From Dysgonomonas sp. ZJ279 (GTDB lineage Bacteria; Bacteroidota; Bacteroidia; Bacteroidales; Dysgonomonadaceae): DNA of 64,000 nt. Under the pieces are notes generated by a model, which saw nothing but the letters and a program-made list of their open reading frames with translations, was not told the DNA's origin and ran no database searches. The stretch lies in assembly GCF_011039205.1 (NCBI RefSeq), contig NZ_JAAKEL010000002.1, forward strand, positions 248,001-312,000, read 5' to 3'. Position numbers and translations under genes: made by a program. Shown here in pieces: positions 53,505-62,547 of the stretch. The first letter of the stretch is position 1. Every line of letters starts with the position of its first letter.

Positions 53505-55013
53505 TTAAACATTTAATTCGTTCTTTAATACCCGTAAAATATTAATTGTCCGCCCGATCTCACTGCTATGTTCGTTTTTATTGGTATCATTATGATTTAG
53601 CGGATTCAAAACCAATGGCAATAGATTGTCAATTTCGTCTTTTGTATGCTGAGTTAATCGGTTTGCCTGGTTATGACTTTTTGTTGCACTCCAAAAGTCA
53701 TTAGCCTGTAGCTTACTTTGGTCAATTACAAATTTCACAGTCACTTTACCAAAGCAAAATTGTTTCAATATGGCTTCAAATGCTGAACGCAAATAAACAC
53801 CCGCCGCCTTGTTATCTCCCGAATTATGATATCCCTCTGCGATCTGAATGAAGTAATCTAAATGGTCGTTGTTGCCTTGACCTTTGATTTCTTTTACTAC
53901 CGGAATAGTAAACCCTTCCTTGGATCGTCCTGCATATATTTCAAAGCACTTCCAACTACTGTTGTTCTTAAGATAATTTGTCCTTACAAATTCATACCAA
54001 GGCTTGTCATAAGTAGTTATGAATACTTGATAATTAGCAAAATCCGATTTTAGTATTTCCAGAAGTGGTAAACGGTTGGAAATATCCAACCCAATAAAAA
54101 TATCATCAAGAAAAAGCACTTTACACGGAATTCCTTGTATGTGTCTTTTTACCATTCCCAAATAAATAGAAATGGCAATGGCTGATAATCGGGCTTCGTT
54201 TAGAAATATATGCGGTTTGTCAATCTGTTTGCCCAGATATTTGATTTTTGCCCTTACGTGGTTTCTTTCTATGTCTTTGTAATCTGAAGTGGGCTTTGCC
54301 TGTGTATATTGTAATTTGAGCTCTATATTATGACCAAATTTGTCAAGAATAGGCTGAGTGTATTTTAGAATGTTTTCAATGCTGTTTTCTTCAAACAATT
54401 TTTTAAATGCAGTATCAAAAATATTGATGGCTTTGTCTACATCACTTTTCTTTTGCGTGATGTTGTAAACTTGCCCTTCTGTGGGTTTTGCAACCGCTTT
54501 TTCTGCATTTTCCCATAATTCACCCAACTCACTACTCCCAGTAATGGCTACACTCTTAAAATGTTTAAGTACCCCTTTCACCAACAAATCAAACAAGTCT
54601 ATTTCGCTGTCTTTTTTGATATGATGAATACCCAACAAATGTTTGTATGTCAGGAAACTTTTTAATTTAATGGCATCTCTTATGCTGGTGTCACCAGGCG
54701 CATACGTATTTTTTGAAGTTTTCTTTACAGTATATTCTTTATCTGTGGCAGTACCGTCCTTGTCAGGATTAAAAGTTACTTTTATGTATCCTTTTCCTTT
54801 TTGAGCTTGAGTCAGAAAAATATTTTCAGTTTCGTCATAGCTCAACGTTTCTGTCGACGACTGAAAAAAATCCTTTAAAGCATAGTAGAACGAACTTTTA
54901 CCACTCCCATTTTCCCCGTAGATAAACAGGTTTTTACCATCTACGTTGAACTCATTCTTTCCGTAGAAAGCTTTATAGTCTTTTATTTCAACTTTCTTAA
55001 TCTTCATAGACAC
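53505..55013 (-). CDS. RecF/SMC-type AAA ATPase of the helicase-methylase-ATPase module
   Basis: A 502-residue protein. The start KIKKVEIKDYKAFYGKNEF leads to Walker A YGENGSGKSS (about 32-41). A Walker B-like segment LFLDDIFIGLDISNR lies at about 301-315. Between them is a helical insert (about 150-290), and IFLNEARLSAIAISIYLGMV looks like an ABC signature region. The C-terminal 130 residues may be a HEPN-like helical domain (EGYHNSGDNKAAGVYLRSAF). It begins 4 bp after the methylase stop and would couple ATP use to DNA sensing in the module. Its identity as the third gene of an Hma-type system is inferred from the order of the three genes. Confidence 0.82.
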   Translation of the reverse strand: MSMKIKKVEIKDYKAFYGKNEFNVDGKNLFIYGENGSGKSSFYYALKDFFQSSTETLSYDETENIFLTQAQKGKGYIKVTFNPDKDGTATDKEYTVKKTSKNTYAPGDTSIRDAIKLKSFLTYKHLLGIHHIKKDSEIDLFDLLVKGVLKHFKSVAITGSSELGELWENAEKAVAKPTEGQVYNITQKKSDVDKAINIFDTAFKKLFEENSIENILKYTQPILDKFGHNIELKLQYTQAKPTSDYKDIERNHVRAKIKYLGKQIDKPHIFLNEARLSAIAISIYLGMVKRHIQGIPCKVLFLDDIFIGLDISNRLPLLEILKSDFANYQVFITTYDKPWYEFVRTNYLKNNSSWKCFEIYAGRSKEGFTIPVVKEIKGQGNNDHLDYFIQIAEGYHNSGDNKAAGVYLRSAFEAILKQFCFGKVTVKFVIDQSKLQANDFWSATKSHNQANRLTQHTKDEIDNLLPLVLNPLNHNDTNKNEHSSEIGRTINILRVLKNELNV

Positions 55014-55017
55014 ATAT

Positions 55018-58000
55018 TTATTTCAACGCCTCCTTAATAATCCGCACCTCTTCCACACTATCCAGCGTTTCAATGGCAAAACGCACCGGATGGTTTGGGT
55101 CGTACAAACGTTCAAATTCACTTTGGATGATAGCAAGCCTTTCTTCTTCGCTCATCTCATCATTTATGGGCTTTAAATCTCCCACATGCTTTAGGATTTC
55201 TTTACCTGCCGATTTGATTTCTTCGGGAAAATAGAGCTCAAAGACGATGCCGTCTACTATTTCTTGAAAAAATCTGAATTGAATTTCATATTTTTGTTTA
55301 TCAGCCAAGGCTTTTAAATAGGAGTATTTGACATTAAAAACATCTTTCGTCTTCATATCTGGAAGTAATACAGGGATTCTGTCAAAGTAATCGCCAAACC
55401 ACTTAATCCCATCTTTCCCCCAAATAACCCCACCAAGCTTAAAATAAAAATATACTATTCTGGAGTTCAAAATAGAACAGTAATATTCTAAATTATAACC
55501 TGTAGCAAAAGAAGTTGAATCTATTGAATATTCTCCATTCTCTGAAATAGCAAAAGAATTTATATTCGAAAGTCTCGTCCAAATAATTTTTCGCTGTTCA
55601 AATGAATCGTAATAGCTGCATTTTCTGAGTTCATACCATTGTTTCTGTCCTTTTTTTGCTTCATAGACATTTTCCAATTCATTTTTATACTTTTCTAAGT
55701 AATCAAACACTTCTGGAAATTCTGTTATGTTTATTCCAGTATAAGTATGGAATATGTAATTTTTTGCGTCCTTGCATTTCCATCTTTTTATTTCCGCTCC
55801 TTTAAATACAGGTTTTAAAATCTCATAGCTTTTATCTTGCTTAAATAGACTATGTGCGTTTTCTATTGGTATAATAAAAACTTTGTTCAAACCAGTTGTG
55901 ATTCCTCTGTTGATAATTAAATCTTTCACCTTAAACAATTCGACTCCTTTATCAATAATTTTCTTTCTAAGATTTAAGATGACGGCATCATAAAACCCCC
56001 ATTGACCTGAGCTATAAAACTCCCTTTCAATTAAAGCTGTTTGATTAATAACTTGTTCTAAAAATGAAGCATTATTATTATAAGAATTAAACTCACCAGC
56101 TATCAGTTTCTGTCCTGTACGTGCCCTGTTTTCAACAATTGTTATTATTGTACCAACATTCGCTTCTTTAAATACTTCAATTTTATTTAGATTAATAATA
56201 GATTTTATATTATGCTTTGATAAATATTTTCTAGTTGATTCACCATAATTGGTAAAGCAAAATCGATTAGAAGTTATAAATGATAGAATACCCCAATTCT
56301 GTTTTGTTAACTTCACCCCTTTTTCATAAAATAAACTATAGATATCTCCTGATTTAATAAATGTTTCAAAATTTTGTAATTCATACTTCTTTAGCAAATC
56401 CGATGTAATTTTTTCTTTATCTTGAAGTTGCACATACGGCGGATTCCCTATCACGACATCAAAACCTCCTTTTTCTCGCCATACTTCCGAGAAAAATAGT
56501 TTAAAATCAAAGTCAATTTTGTATCCTGCAAATTCTTCAGCCGAATCTAAGAGTTCCCGTATTTTAGAGTTAATCTGTTTCCGCAGGGTTTTCTTTTGGG
56601 CATCATCCGTAATGTTGTAGAACTTCTCTTTCAGCTTTTCTAATTCTGTCTCTACAGTCAAATCTTTCATGGCTCCATCGGGCAAGCCAATCAATGAATT
56701 TCCACACACGATTTTATAATCTAGGTTGGGCAGGGTTTCTATCGGATCAAGATCGTCCTCATCCACTACCAGCGAGAGCCATAAACGCAATCGGGCAATA
56801 TCTATGGCACTGGCATCTATATCTACTCCGTAAATACTTTCCTGAATGATATGGCGTTTTAGGCGATATATGTATCGGCTGTCGTTCACACTTTCTCTGT
56901 GCTCAAAACCAAAGTCCTTCAGTTTTTTCGTAAGGTAATCGTAGCTCAGGTGTGGTTTCAATACCAGCATTGCATTCACTAACTCGTGTAACAATCCCAC
57001 AGGAAACGCCCCCGAGCCAATGGCTGGATCACAGATTCTAATATCAATCAATTTTTGGTCTATCAGGTCGGCATTTTGGCGTATGCTTTCAGGCAGTTGG
57101 TATTTGTAGGTTTTGGATTCGCCTTTGGCTGCTACCCGTTCGTCATTTTCCAATGCAAAATGGCCTTCACGAATGAAGGTTTCAATATCTTTCTTTTCTA
57201 CACTTTCACCCAATGCATTGTCCAAATAATGAATCAAGCTTTCCTGACACATATAATGTACTATTTCTCTTGGGGTATAGAAAGCCCCTTTGCTTTTACG
57301 CTCGGTAATGTCGAGCATATTTTCGAATACCTTCCCCAACATTTCAGGGTCAACCGCCACCTCTTTATCCAGTGGTTCATCTTCTTTGATGGTAAAGTTG
57401 TAGCGATCAAATACATCCAATACACCAGTTCCAATATCTCCCGATTTGTTTTTCTCTTGATTGCGAAAAATGTCCTCAGGAATAGTGATATTTGCATTTT
57501 GCCAGTCATAATCAGCTTCGAACAAACCACCATTTAGGAAAGGAATGCGACAATCAAAACGCTTATAATAAGAGTTTACATTATCTCGTTCTTTAGCAAG
57601 AGCTTCATAAAACAGGTATTGTAATTTGTCTTTGAAAAAGTTCATCCCTTCGACTTGTGCCTGATCGAAAAGTTCTTGTACAAAACGTTTCTTGCCAGTA
57701 CCCCAGCGTTCGTTTTGAGCTACACCCAGCCAGCCTTTTTTCTGTAAAAAGTATAAGAATACAATTTGTCCCAATAATTTTTTGGTAAAGCGGGCATTGT
57801 CAATCTTGGCAAGTTCAATGGCGGATTTTACATGATTGTCGTTTTCGAAATGCTCGTATAACTTGATGTACAAATCTTTGTATTGGCTGAAGAATTCGTC
57901 TGTAACTTTTTCAATGCTAAAGGCAGCTTCCAGTTCTTCAATGGTAGGGTTATTGGCAATGTTTTGCAAAAGTGGCAATAGCTGATTCTTGGCAGTATGT

Positions 58001-58488
58001 GCCTTTTCGTATTTGCCCACCAAAAACGAATAACGTTTGGCCGGGGTAAACTCTTTTTTAAGTTTCACTGTACCTTTTTCTTCATTCAATTCGGATCGGT
58101 ATTCCAGTTTAATGAACGAAAAACGCCAATCTACACCTCCATCCTCTTTGCTGTAAAAAGCCACCAAAGCATAATCCTTTTCAAACTTGCTTAAGTGTTT
58201 GATTACAAAATTTCGCAGGGCAGTTCTTGCACGTTCCAACTTGGTCAAACTTTTAACTTCTACAATCAGTACATCTAATGCTTCACCTTCGGGGTCAACA
58301 TATTTGCCGATACGTTTGTAGGCGTTGATATGCTCTTTGTAATCATCCCAAATCAGGTTGCCTGTATAAGAATTATTTTTCGGCTCAAGATCATTCAACA
58401 GGTTCTTGGCAAAAACCGTAAACTGCTCCTCGTTGAAAGCATTGTTGAATGTATCTTCTATGAGAAATTGTGCTGTTTTCTTGTCCAT
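55018..58488 (-). CDS. Large N6-adenine methyltransferase with N-terminal nuclease-like domain
   Basis: A 1,156-residue protein. The N-terminal part has a PD-(D/E)xK-like site (Asp72, Glu77, Lys79 in LDVLIVEVKSLTKLERARTA). An Eco57I-type methylase core follows, with motif I DPAIGSGAF from 487, YGVDIDASAIDIARLRLWLS and catalytic NPPY at 682-685. A C-terminal target-recognition-like region (about 860-1090) carries WGKDGIKWFGDYFDRIPVL. This single-chain methylase/nuclease build resembles type IIL/IIG enzymes and BREX PglX. Here it sits between a PLD-helicase and an ATPase gene, 5 bp after the helicase. It would mark host DNA and help cut foreign DNA. Confidence 0.88.
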   Translation of the reverse strand: MDKKTAQFLIEDTFNNAFNEEQFTVFAKNLLNDLEPKNNSYTGNLIWDDYKEHINAYKRIGKYVDPEGEALDVLIVEVKSLTKLERARTALRNFVIKHLSKFEKDYALVAFYSKEDGGVDWRFSFIKLEYRSELNEEKGTVKLKKEFTPAKRYSFLVGKYEKAHTAKNQLLPLLQNIANNPTIEELEAAFSIEKVTDEFFSQYKDLYIKLYEHFENDNHVKSAIELAKIDNARFTKKLLGQIVFLYFLQKKGWLGVAQNERWGTGKKRFVQELFDQAQVEGMNFFKDKLQYLFYEALAKERDNVNSYYKRFDCRIPFLNGGLFEADYDWQNANITIPEDIFRNQEKNKSGDIGTGVLDVFDRYNFTIKEDEPLDKEVAVDPEMLGKVFENMLDITERKSKGAFYTPREIVHYMCQESLIHYLDNALGESVEKKDIETFIREGHFALENDERVAAKGESKTYKYQLPESIRQNADLIDQKLIDIRICDPAIGSGAFPVGLLHELVNAMLVLKPHLSYDYLTKKLKDFGFEHRESVNDSRYIYRLKRHIIQESIYGVDIDASAIDIARLRLWLSLVVDEDDLDPIETLPNLDYKIVCGNSLIGLPDGAMKDLTVETELEKLKEKFYNITDDAQKKTLRKQINSKIRELLDSAEEFAGYKIDFDFKLFFSEVWREKGGFDVVIGNPPYVQLQDKEKITSDLLKKYELQNFETFIKSGDIYSLFYEKGVKLTKQNWGILSFITSNRFCFTNYGESTRKYLSKHNIKSIINLNKIEVFKEANVGTIITIVENRARTGQKLIAGEFNSYNNNASFLEQVINQTALIEREFYSSGQWGFYDAVILNLRKKIIDKGVELFKVKDLIINRGITTGLNKVFIIPIENAHSLFKQDKSYEILKPVFKGAEIKRWKCKDAKNYIFHTYTGINITEFPEVFDYLEKYKNELENVYEAKKGQKQWYELRKCSYYDSFEQRKIIWTRLSNINSFAISENGEYSIDSTSFATGYNLEYYCSILNSRIVYFYFKLGGVIWGKDGIKWFGDYFDRIPVLLPDMKTKDVFNVKYSYLKALADKQKYEIQFRFFQEIVDGIVFELYFPEEIKSAGKEILKHVGDLKPINDEMSEEERLAIIQSEFERLYDPNHPVRFAIETLDSVEEVRIIKEALK

Positions 58489-58493
58489 ACGAC

Positions 58494-61400
58494 TTATTTA
58501 ATTAAATACCCCGAGAGGATGACTTCACGTTTTTGAAACTTCTTTGCATTCTGTACCCCTTCAATTGCTACAAATCGGATATGCTTTTCCAAAATATGAA
58601 GCATTTGAAGTGGATCGGTAGTTTTTTCCAACTCGTTTTTTATCAGTTGGGCTGTTTTTTTTGCAATCGTTCCCTGAGTCAGCATATCTTTCACTCCATA
58701 CAAAAACTCATCATTGAAGTCTGTAAATCCTTTGAAGTTTTTGAAAGATTTGTCTTTCAAGCGGGTTTCAATGTATTTGGCATTGGAGCGACCTCCGCTT
58801 GCTTTAGTAGGCTCATCACCTACGATAGTGTCCAGTTCAAAACGGGTTTTATTGGTTTGCAATAAATGGTAATACTCGTTTGGAATTCGGGCTCGCTTGG
58901 TATCAGGATTACATTCCAATTCTTTCACCGTATCAAAAAAGGTTATCTCTCTGGATTCGCCGTTTTCGTTGATGTAGAATTTTTTAAGTTTACCTATTCG
59001 GAAAAAGGTCACCAATTGATCACTTGCGATGGTTGATTTTTGAAAGCCGGAACGAGCTTTCTTCGGCAGATTTTTGATTTTTTCAAACAATTCCGGTTGC
59101 TCATCTCTGATTTTTCGAATCATTTCAAGATACTTCAATTCAGAATCGCCTTCTCCTTCTTCGCCAGTATAAGCGGTTTTATTGTTCAATGTATTGAATA
59201 ATTCCTGACTGCCAAATTCCTCACCATCACTCAAATATTTGGCATCTTCCCCCAATATATCGTGAAACATTTGGATTTTGTTGGTGATGTTCACTTCAAG
59301 CCCAAGATGTTCGTCTGATTGAGTAGTAGGAAAGAAATTGAAAATATGTACCTTTGAGAAAGTGCTACCTAAACGATTTACACGACCCGCCCGTTGCAAT
59401 ACTCGGGTTGGATTCCACGGTAAATCATAATTAATAAGCACATTGGAGCGGTGCAAGTTGACACCTTCCGCCAACACATCCGTTGCAATCAGGATTTTTA
59501 TATCATCTCGCTTTTCTTTGTGTTTTGGGTCGAAGTTAGCGGTTATAATATCTCTTGAAACCGTATGGTTCGAGAGCAATTTTTTGTCAGTATGTCTCCC
59601 TCCCGTGCTTGAATAAAACATCACCTTTTCCGAAAACTCATTAAGAAGGGCCTCATACAGATAATCGCCTGTTTCTTTTGACTCAGTGAATATGACTAGC
59701 TTATTTTTCTTTAAGGCTGGAATTGTTTTAATATCGTGAATGAATTGCTCCAACTTAGGGTCGGAATTAACATTTGTCCACAGGCTCTTTACTTCATGCA
59801 AAATGTCTAAATCAAATGCCAGTTTGTCTATAAACTCTTTTCTAAAATCTTTAGAGTCATATTTGTGTGCCTGCTCGTCCTCTACAAATGCCTCTAAGCG
59901 TTCTACGTTGTCACTTTCGATCAAGTCGTACACATCCACTTTCTTGCTTATATAAACCGTGCCTGCTTGGTACATCTGAATAAATTTTTCATAAGAAGTA
60001 ATGAACCGATCAACACTTTGACGGAATGCATGAAAACTACTCTCTAAGCGTTTTACTAAGATACCTTTCATAAATCCACCCACGTTACGTTGCTGTTGTC
60101 TCTCAAACTCGCTTAACGCCTTATTGCCAATGTAGTACAACAAGGGAGTATATCGGGCATAGGTGAATTCCTGAAGTTTATTAATTGTTTTGTTAAAAAT
60201 AATTTCCAGTTCACCTTTATATTCGTACACAATTTTCTGAGGGTTATCCATTTCAGGAAAAGTCAATCCTTGCATCTGAATATCCTTTTTGAAATAGGTC
60301 ATTACATCTGTTCGGGTTCGTCGAACCATTACATAACGTAAAATGCTGTTACGAATATCATCAGAAATCTCTTTGATGAGTTTTTTGTATTCAGGATCTG
60401 TCTTTACTAGTTTTGCCAGTTTAGTTCTAAAGCCTGCAAAATATTTTTCTAAATTTGGAATCCCCGGAATAGTAGGATTTTTAGGAGCTTGAAATAATTT
60501 TAATTGGGCAAAAATGTCGTCAACCGTATTGTTTAATGGAGTGGCTGTAACAAGTATTATCTTTTTGCCGCGGCAGATATCCAATAAGTCGGCATAAGAC
60601 TGTGTGTTTTCATTTCTGAATCTGTGTGCTTCATCTACTACAATATAGTCATAGCGTTCCAGTCCCTTTTTTATGATGTGTTCCAGTTTTCCTAGTGATT
60701 CAACCTCAAAACTTCTGATACCGAAATCGAAAAGCGAATCTTTCCAGTAGTCTTTCAGTACAGGCGGGCAAACCACTAATGTTCGACCCTGAAGTTGTTG
60801 GAGCAATAAAGCAGTGATAAAAGTCTTCCCTAAACCCACTACGTCAGCCAAGAAAACGCCGTTGTATGTTTCTAATATTTTCTTAGCTTGAATAGCAGCC
60901 TGATTTTGGTATTTCAATTTCATAAAGCCTTCTGGAAGGAAAGGCTCAAATTCGTTTGCTAAGTTGATATCTTCTTCCAAGTACTCATAAATAAGTTTTA
61001 AATACAATTCATATGGCAGTATCTGGTCATTCAACCAAGTTTTATTCTGAATAGTATCTACAAAATCATCTGAAATATCAACTGATTCTCTCCAAAGTGC
61101 ATTGAATTGGTCTTCAGCAAAAAGCACGTCCCTTTTGCCACGCAACTCAACATTAAATTCTCGATTTGCCACAAAGCCTGACTCAGAAAAATTACTGGAA
61201 CCTGTAATTACAAAACCGTAATCCCGGTCTTCTGGTTTAAATTTTCCAATGTAAACTTTGGCATGAATATTTTTGGAAGGATATGCCCGTATTTCTAATT
61301 TCTTCCCATTACCGTTGTAACCTTTATCCATTTCTGGATCTTCGCAATCGGTTTTCAAAAATTCAATAAATTTGCTAATCCCTATTTCAAGCTTACTATC

Positions 61401-61739
61401 ATTCTCTGCAGTATTTTCAATTTCTTCTTTTAGGTTTTCCTGATATATTTTTTTCGTTCGTTGATGAGATTCAAAATCAATTATACTATTTTGTTTATGG
61501 TACTGCATCACATCATAAGAATCTCTGTCAATACTCAATCCAACTAGAATTCTAATTTTTCCGACAGGCTCTAAAGCGTCATATAATTGATAAAATCCAC
61601 TTGCCCTAAAATAGCCAACCAGCACATCAAAAAGTTGCGTATCTTTTAGTGTCGATTTAAATCTGCTTAACAAACTATGCCCCTCCTCATTAGTGAAGAA
61701 AGTCAAATCTGTTTGATCTATTTTTTTATCTACACTCAT
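58494..61739 (-). CDS. SNF2/DEAD-type helicase with N-terminal PLD nuclease-like domain
   Basis: A 1,081-residue protein. A phospholipase D-like domain (1-230) has the HxK motif IHAKVYIG (His159, Lys161) and GSSNFSESG, as in PLD nucleases. The SF2 motor has ADVVGLGKTFITALLL (Lys305), VVDEAHRFRN (Asp369-His372), LVTATPLNNTVDDI, FTESKETGDYLYEALL, and motif VI ATDVLAEGVNLHRSNVLINY with RVLQRAGRVNRLGS. The C-terminal 250 residues are basic. It would translocate on and possibly cut invading DNA. Together with the methylase and ATPase genes it matches a helicase-methylase-ATPase defence module. It starts 3 bp after the Xre gene. Confidence 0.9.
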   Translation of the reverse strand: MSVDKKIDQTDLTFFTNEEGHSLLSRFKSTLKDTQLFDVLVGYFRASGFYQLYDALEPVGKIRILVGLSIDRDSYDVMQYHKQNSIIDFESHQRTKKIYQENLKEEIENTAENDSKLEIGISKFIEFLKTDCEDPEMDKGYNGNGKKLEIRAYPSKNIHAKVYIGKFKPEDRDYGFVITGSSNFSESGFVANREFNVELRGKRDVLFAEDQFNALWRESVDISDDFVDTIQNKTWLNDQILPYELYLKLIYEYLEEDINLANEFEPFLPEGFMKLKYQNQAAIQAKKILETYNGVFLADVVGLGKTFITALLLQQLQGRTLVVCPPVLKDYWKDSLFDFGIRSFEVESLGKLEHIIKKGLERYDYIVVDEAHRFRNENTQSYADLLDICRGKKIILVTATPLNNTVDDIFAQLKLFQAPKNPTIPGIPNLEKYFAGFRTKLAKLVKTDPEYKKLIKEISDDIRNSILRYVMVRRTRTDVMTYFKKDIQMQGLTFPEMDNPQKIVYEYKGELEIIFNKTINKLQEFTYARYTPLLYYIGNKALSEFERQQQRNVGGFMKGILVKRLESSFHAFRQSVDRFITSYEKFIQMYQAGTVYISKKVDVYDLIESDNVERLEAFVEDEQAHKYDSKDFRKEFIDKLAFDLDILHEVKSLWTNVNSDPKLEQFIHDIKTIPALKKNKLVIFTESKETGDYLYEALLNEFSEKVMFYSSTGGRHTDKKLLSNHTVSRDIITANFDPKHKEKRDDIKILIATDVLAEGVNLHRSNVLINYDLPWNPTRVLQRAGRVNRLGSTFSKVHIFNFFPTTQSDEHLGLEVNITNKIQMFHDILGEDAKYLSDGEEFGSQELFNTLNNKTAYTGEEGEGDSELKYLEMIRKIRDEQPELFEKIKNLPKKARSGFQKSTIASDQLVTFFRIGKLKKFYINENGESREITFFDTVKELECNPDTKRARIPNEYYHLLQTNKTRFELDTIVGDEPTKASGGRSNAKYIETRLKDKSFKNFKGFTDFNDEFLYGVKDMLTQGTIAKKTAQLIKNELEKTTDPLQMLHILEKHIRFVAIEGVQNAKKFQKREVILSGYLIK

Positions 61740-61742
61740 AAT

Positions 61743-62024
61743 TTACTTATTGTTGTTAAGTATTTCTTCCAAACCGTTTTTTAAATATTTCAAATCTCCT
61801 ATTTCTGACAAAATGAAGCCTTTGATATATTCAATCTCAATTTCTTTCTCTTGAATTTCCAGAGTTCTGGCCAGTATCGGCAACATTTCTTTTGTTGCCG
61901 TTCTTTCACTTCTCTCAATTTTGCTCAAGATAGAAGTATCTATATCAAGTTCTGCCGCAACCTTTCTAAGTGGAAGTCCGATCTGCTCTCGTCTATTTCG
62001 TAAATATTCACCAAAAGTATTCAT
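61743..62024 (-). CDS. Xre-type regulator of the helicase-methylase-ATPase operon
   Basis: A 93-residue protein with a helix-turn-helix at about 5-62 (FGEYLRNRREQIGLPLRKVA, then ELDIDTSILSKIERSERTAT). A short C-terminal helix could mediate dimer formation. As the first gene of the operon, 3 bp before the helicase gene, it probably represses its own promoter, like C-proteins of restriction systems. A TATCTTTG -7 box lies 29 bp upstream. Confidence 0.88.
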   Translation of the reverse strand: MNTFGEYLRNRREQIGLPLRKVAAELDIDTSILSKIERSERTATKEMLPILARTLEIQEKEIEIEYIKGFILSEIGDLKYLKNGLEEILNNNK

Positions 62025-62052
62025 CTTGTCTTATTCGTTTGGACTAATTTGA

Positions 62053-62060
62053 CAAAGATA
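62053..62060 (-). promoter_or_regulatory. -7 box of the Xre-led defence operon
   Basis: TATCTTTG on the minus strand fits TAnnTTTG and lies 29 bp upstream of the xre ATG. No clear -33 TTG is seen at the usual spacing, which may mean an activator is needed. No strong operator palindrome is visible. Confidence 0.5.
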
Positions 62061-62100
62061 CAATTAATTTCGATTTTGCTATCCGAACGTTGAGGGAAAT

Positions 62101-62433
62101 TCAAGTTCTTATGTTTTCTCTTTTAGTAAAAACGATAACCCCAACTACATAGCCACCAACAATAATTGCTCCATCGGCTTTTTTTAAATCTTTCTCGTTT
62201 TTTCGCTCAGTAATAAGATTATAGTTGGGGGCTGGGTTTAATGTGTAACCCAAAATATTCACGAATAGTTCAAGTAAAAATCCCTCTTGAAACTGCTCTT
62301 CATTGCTTTCAAGAATATTTTCTTGTATTGCCGTATTGTCAAAATAGGCAGCAAATAGCTTGTATGCAGCTTTGATTTTATCGCCTTGAGAAGTAATGTG
62401 TTTTTTCGTGATAATGTTTTGAAACAGGCTCAT
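62101..62433 (-). pseudogene. N-terminal remnant of a type IIG/IIL restriction-methylation enzyme
   Basis: A 110-codon frame that matches the start of large single-chain restriction-methylases. It has SLFQNIITKKHITSQ, AAYKLFAAYFDNTAIQENIL, QFQEGFLLELFVNILGYTLN and KADGAIIVGGYVVGVI. In intact relatives the next residues are the ExK nuclease motif (typically ELKG). Here the sequence changes to VFTKRENIRT and stops. So the nuclease site, methylase and recognition parts are all gone. It is a remnant of a replaced system at the same integration hotspot. Confidence 0.72.
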
Positions 62434-62443
62434 ATGTTGGCTC

Positions 62444-62467
62444 TTAACAGATCTGTTAACAAAAGTA
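62444..62467 (-). promoter_or_regulatory. Promoter with 16-bp palindromic operator before the type IIG remnant
   Basis: On the minus strand TACTTTTG (62460-62467, a TAnnTTTG box) is followed at once by the perfect palindrome TTAACAGATCTGTTAA (62444-62459), centred near the expected transcription start. A symmetric site here is well placed for a dimeric repressor. It lies 10 bp upstream of the ATG. Confidence 0.5.
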
Positions 62468-62547
62468 ATAAAAACCTGTAGAATAATCTCGTAACAATCA
62501 GATGATTTACAATATTTTCCAATCGAGATATTACGCCATCACTCTGC

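Noticed and set aside
53505-62024. BREX or DISARM system
   Set aside because: The methylase resembles PglX and the helicase has a PLD domain, but BrxA/BrxB/BrxC/PglZ genes and the DISARM DUF1998 and DrmA genes are absent.
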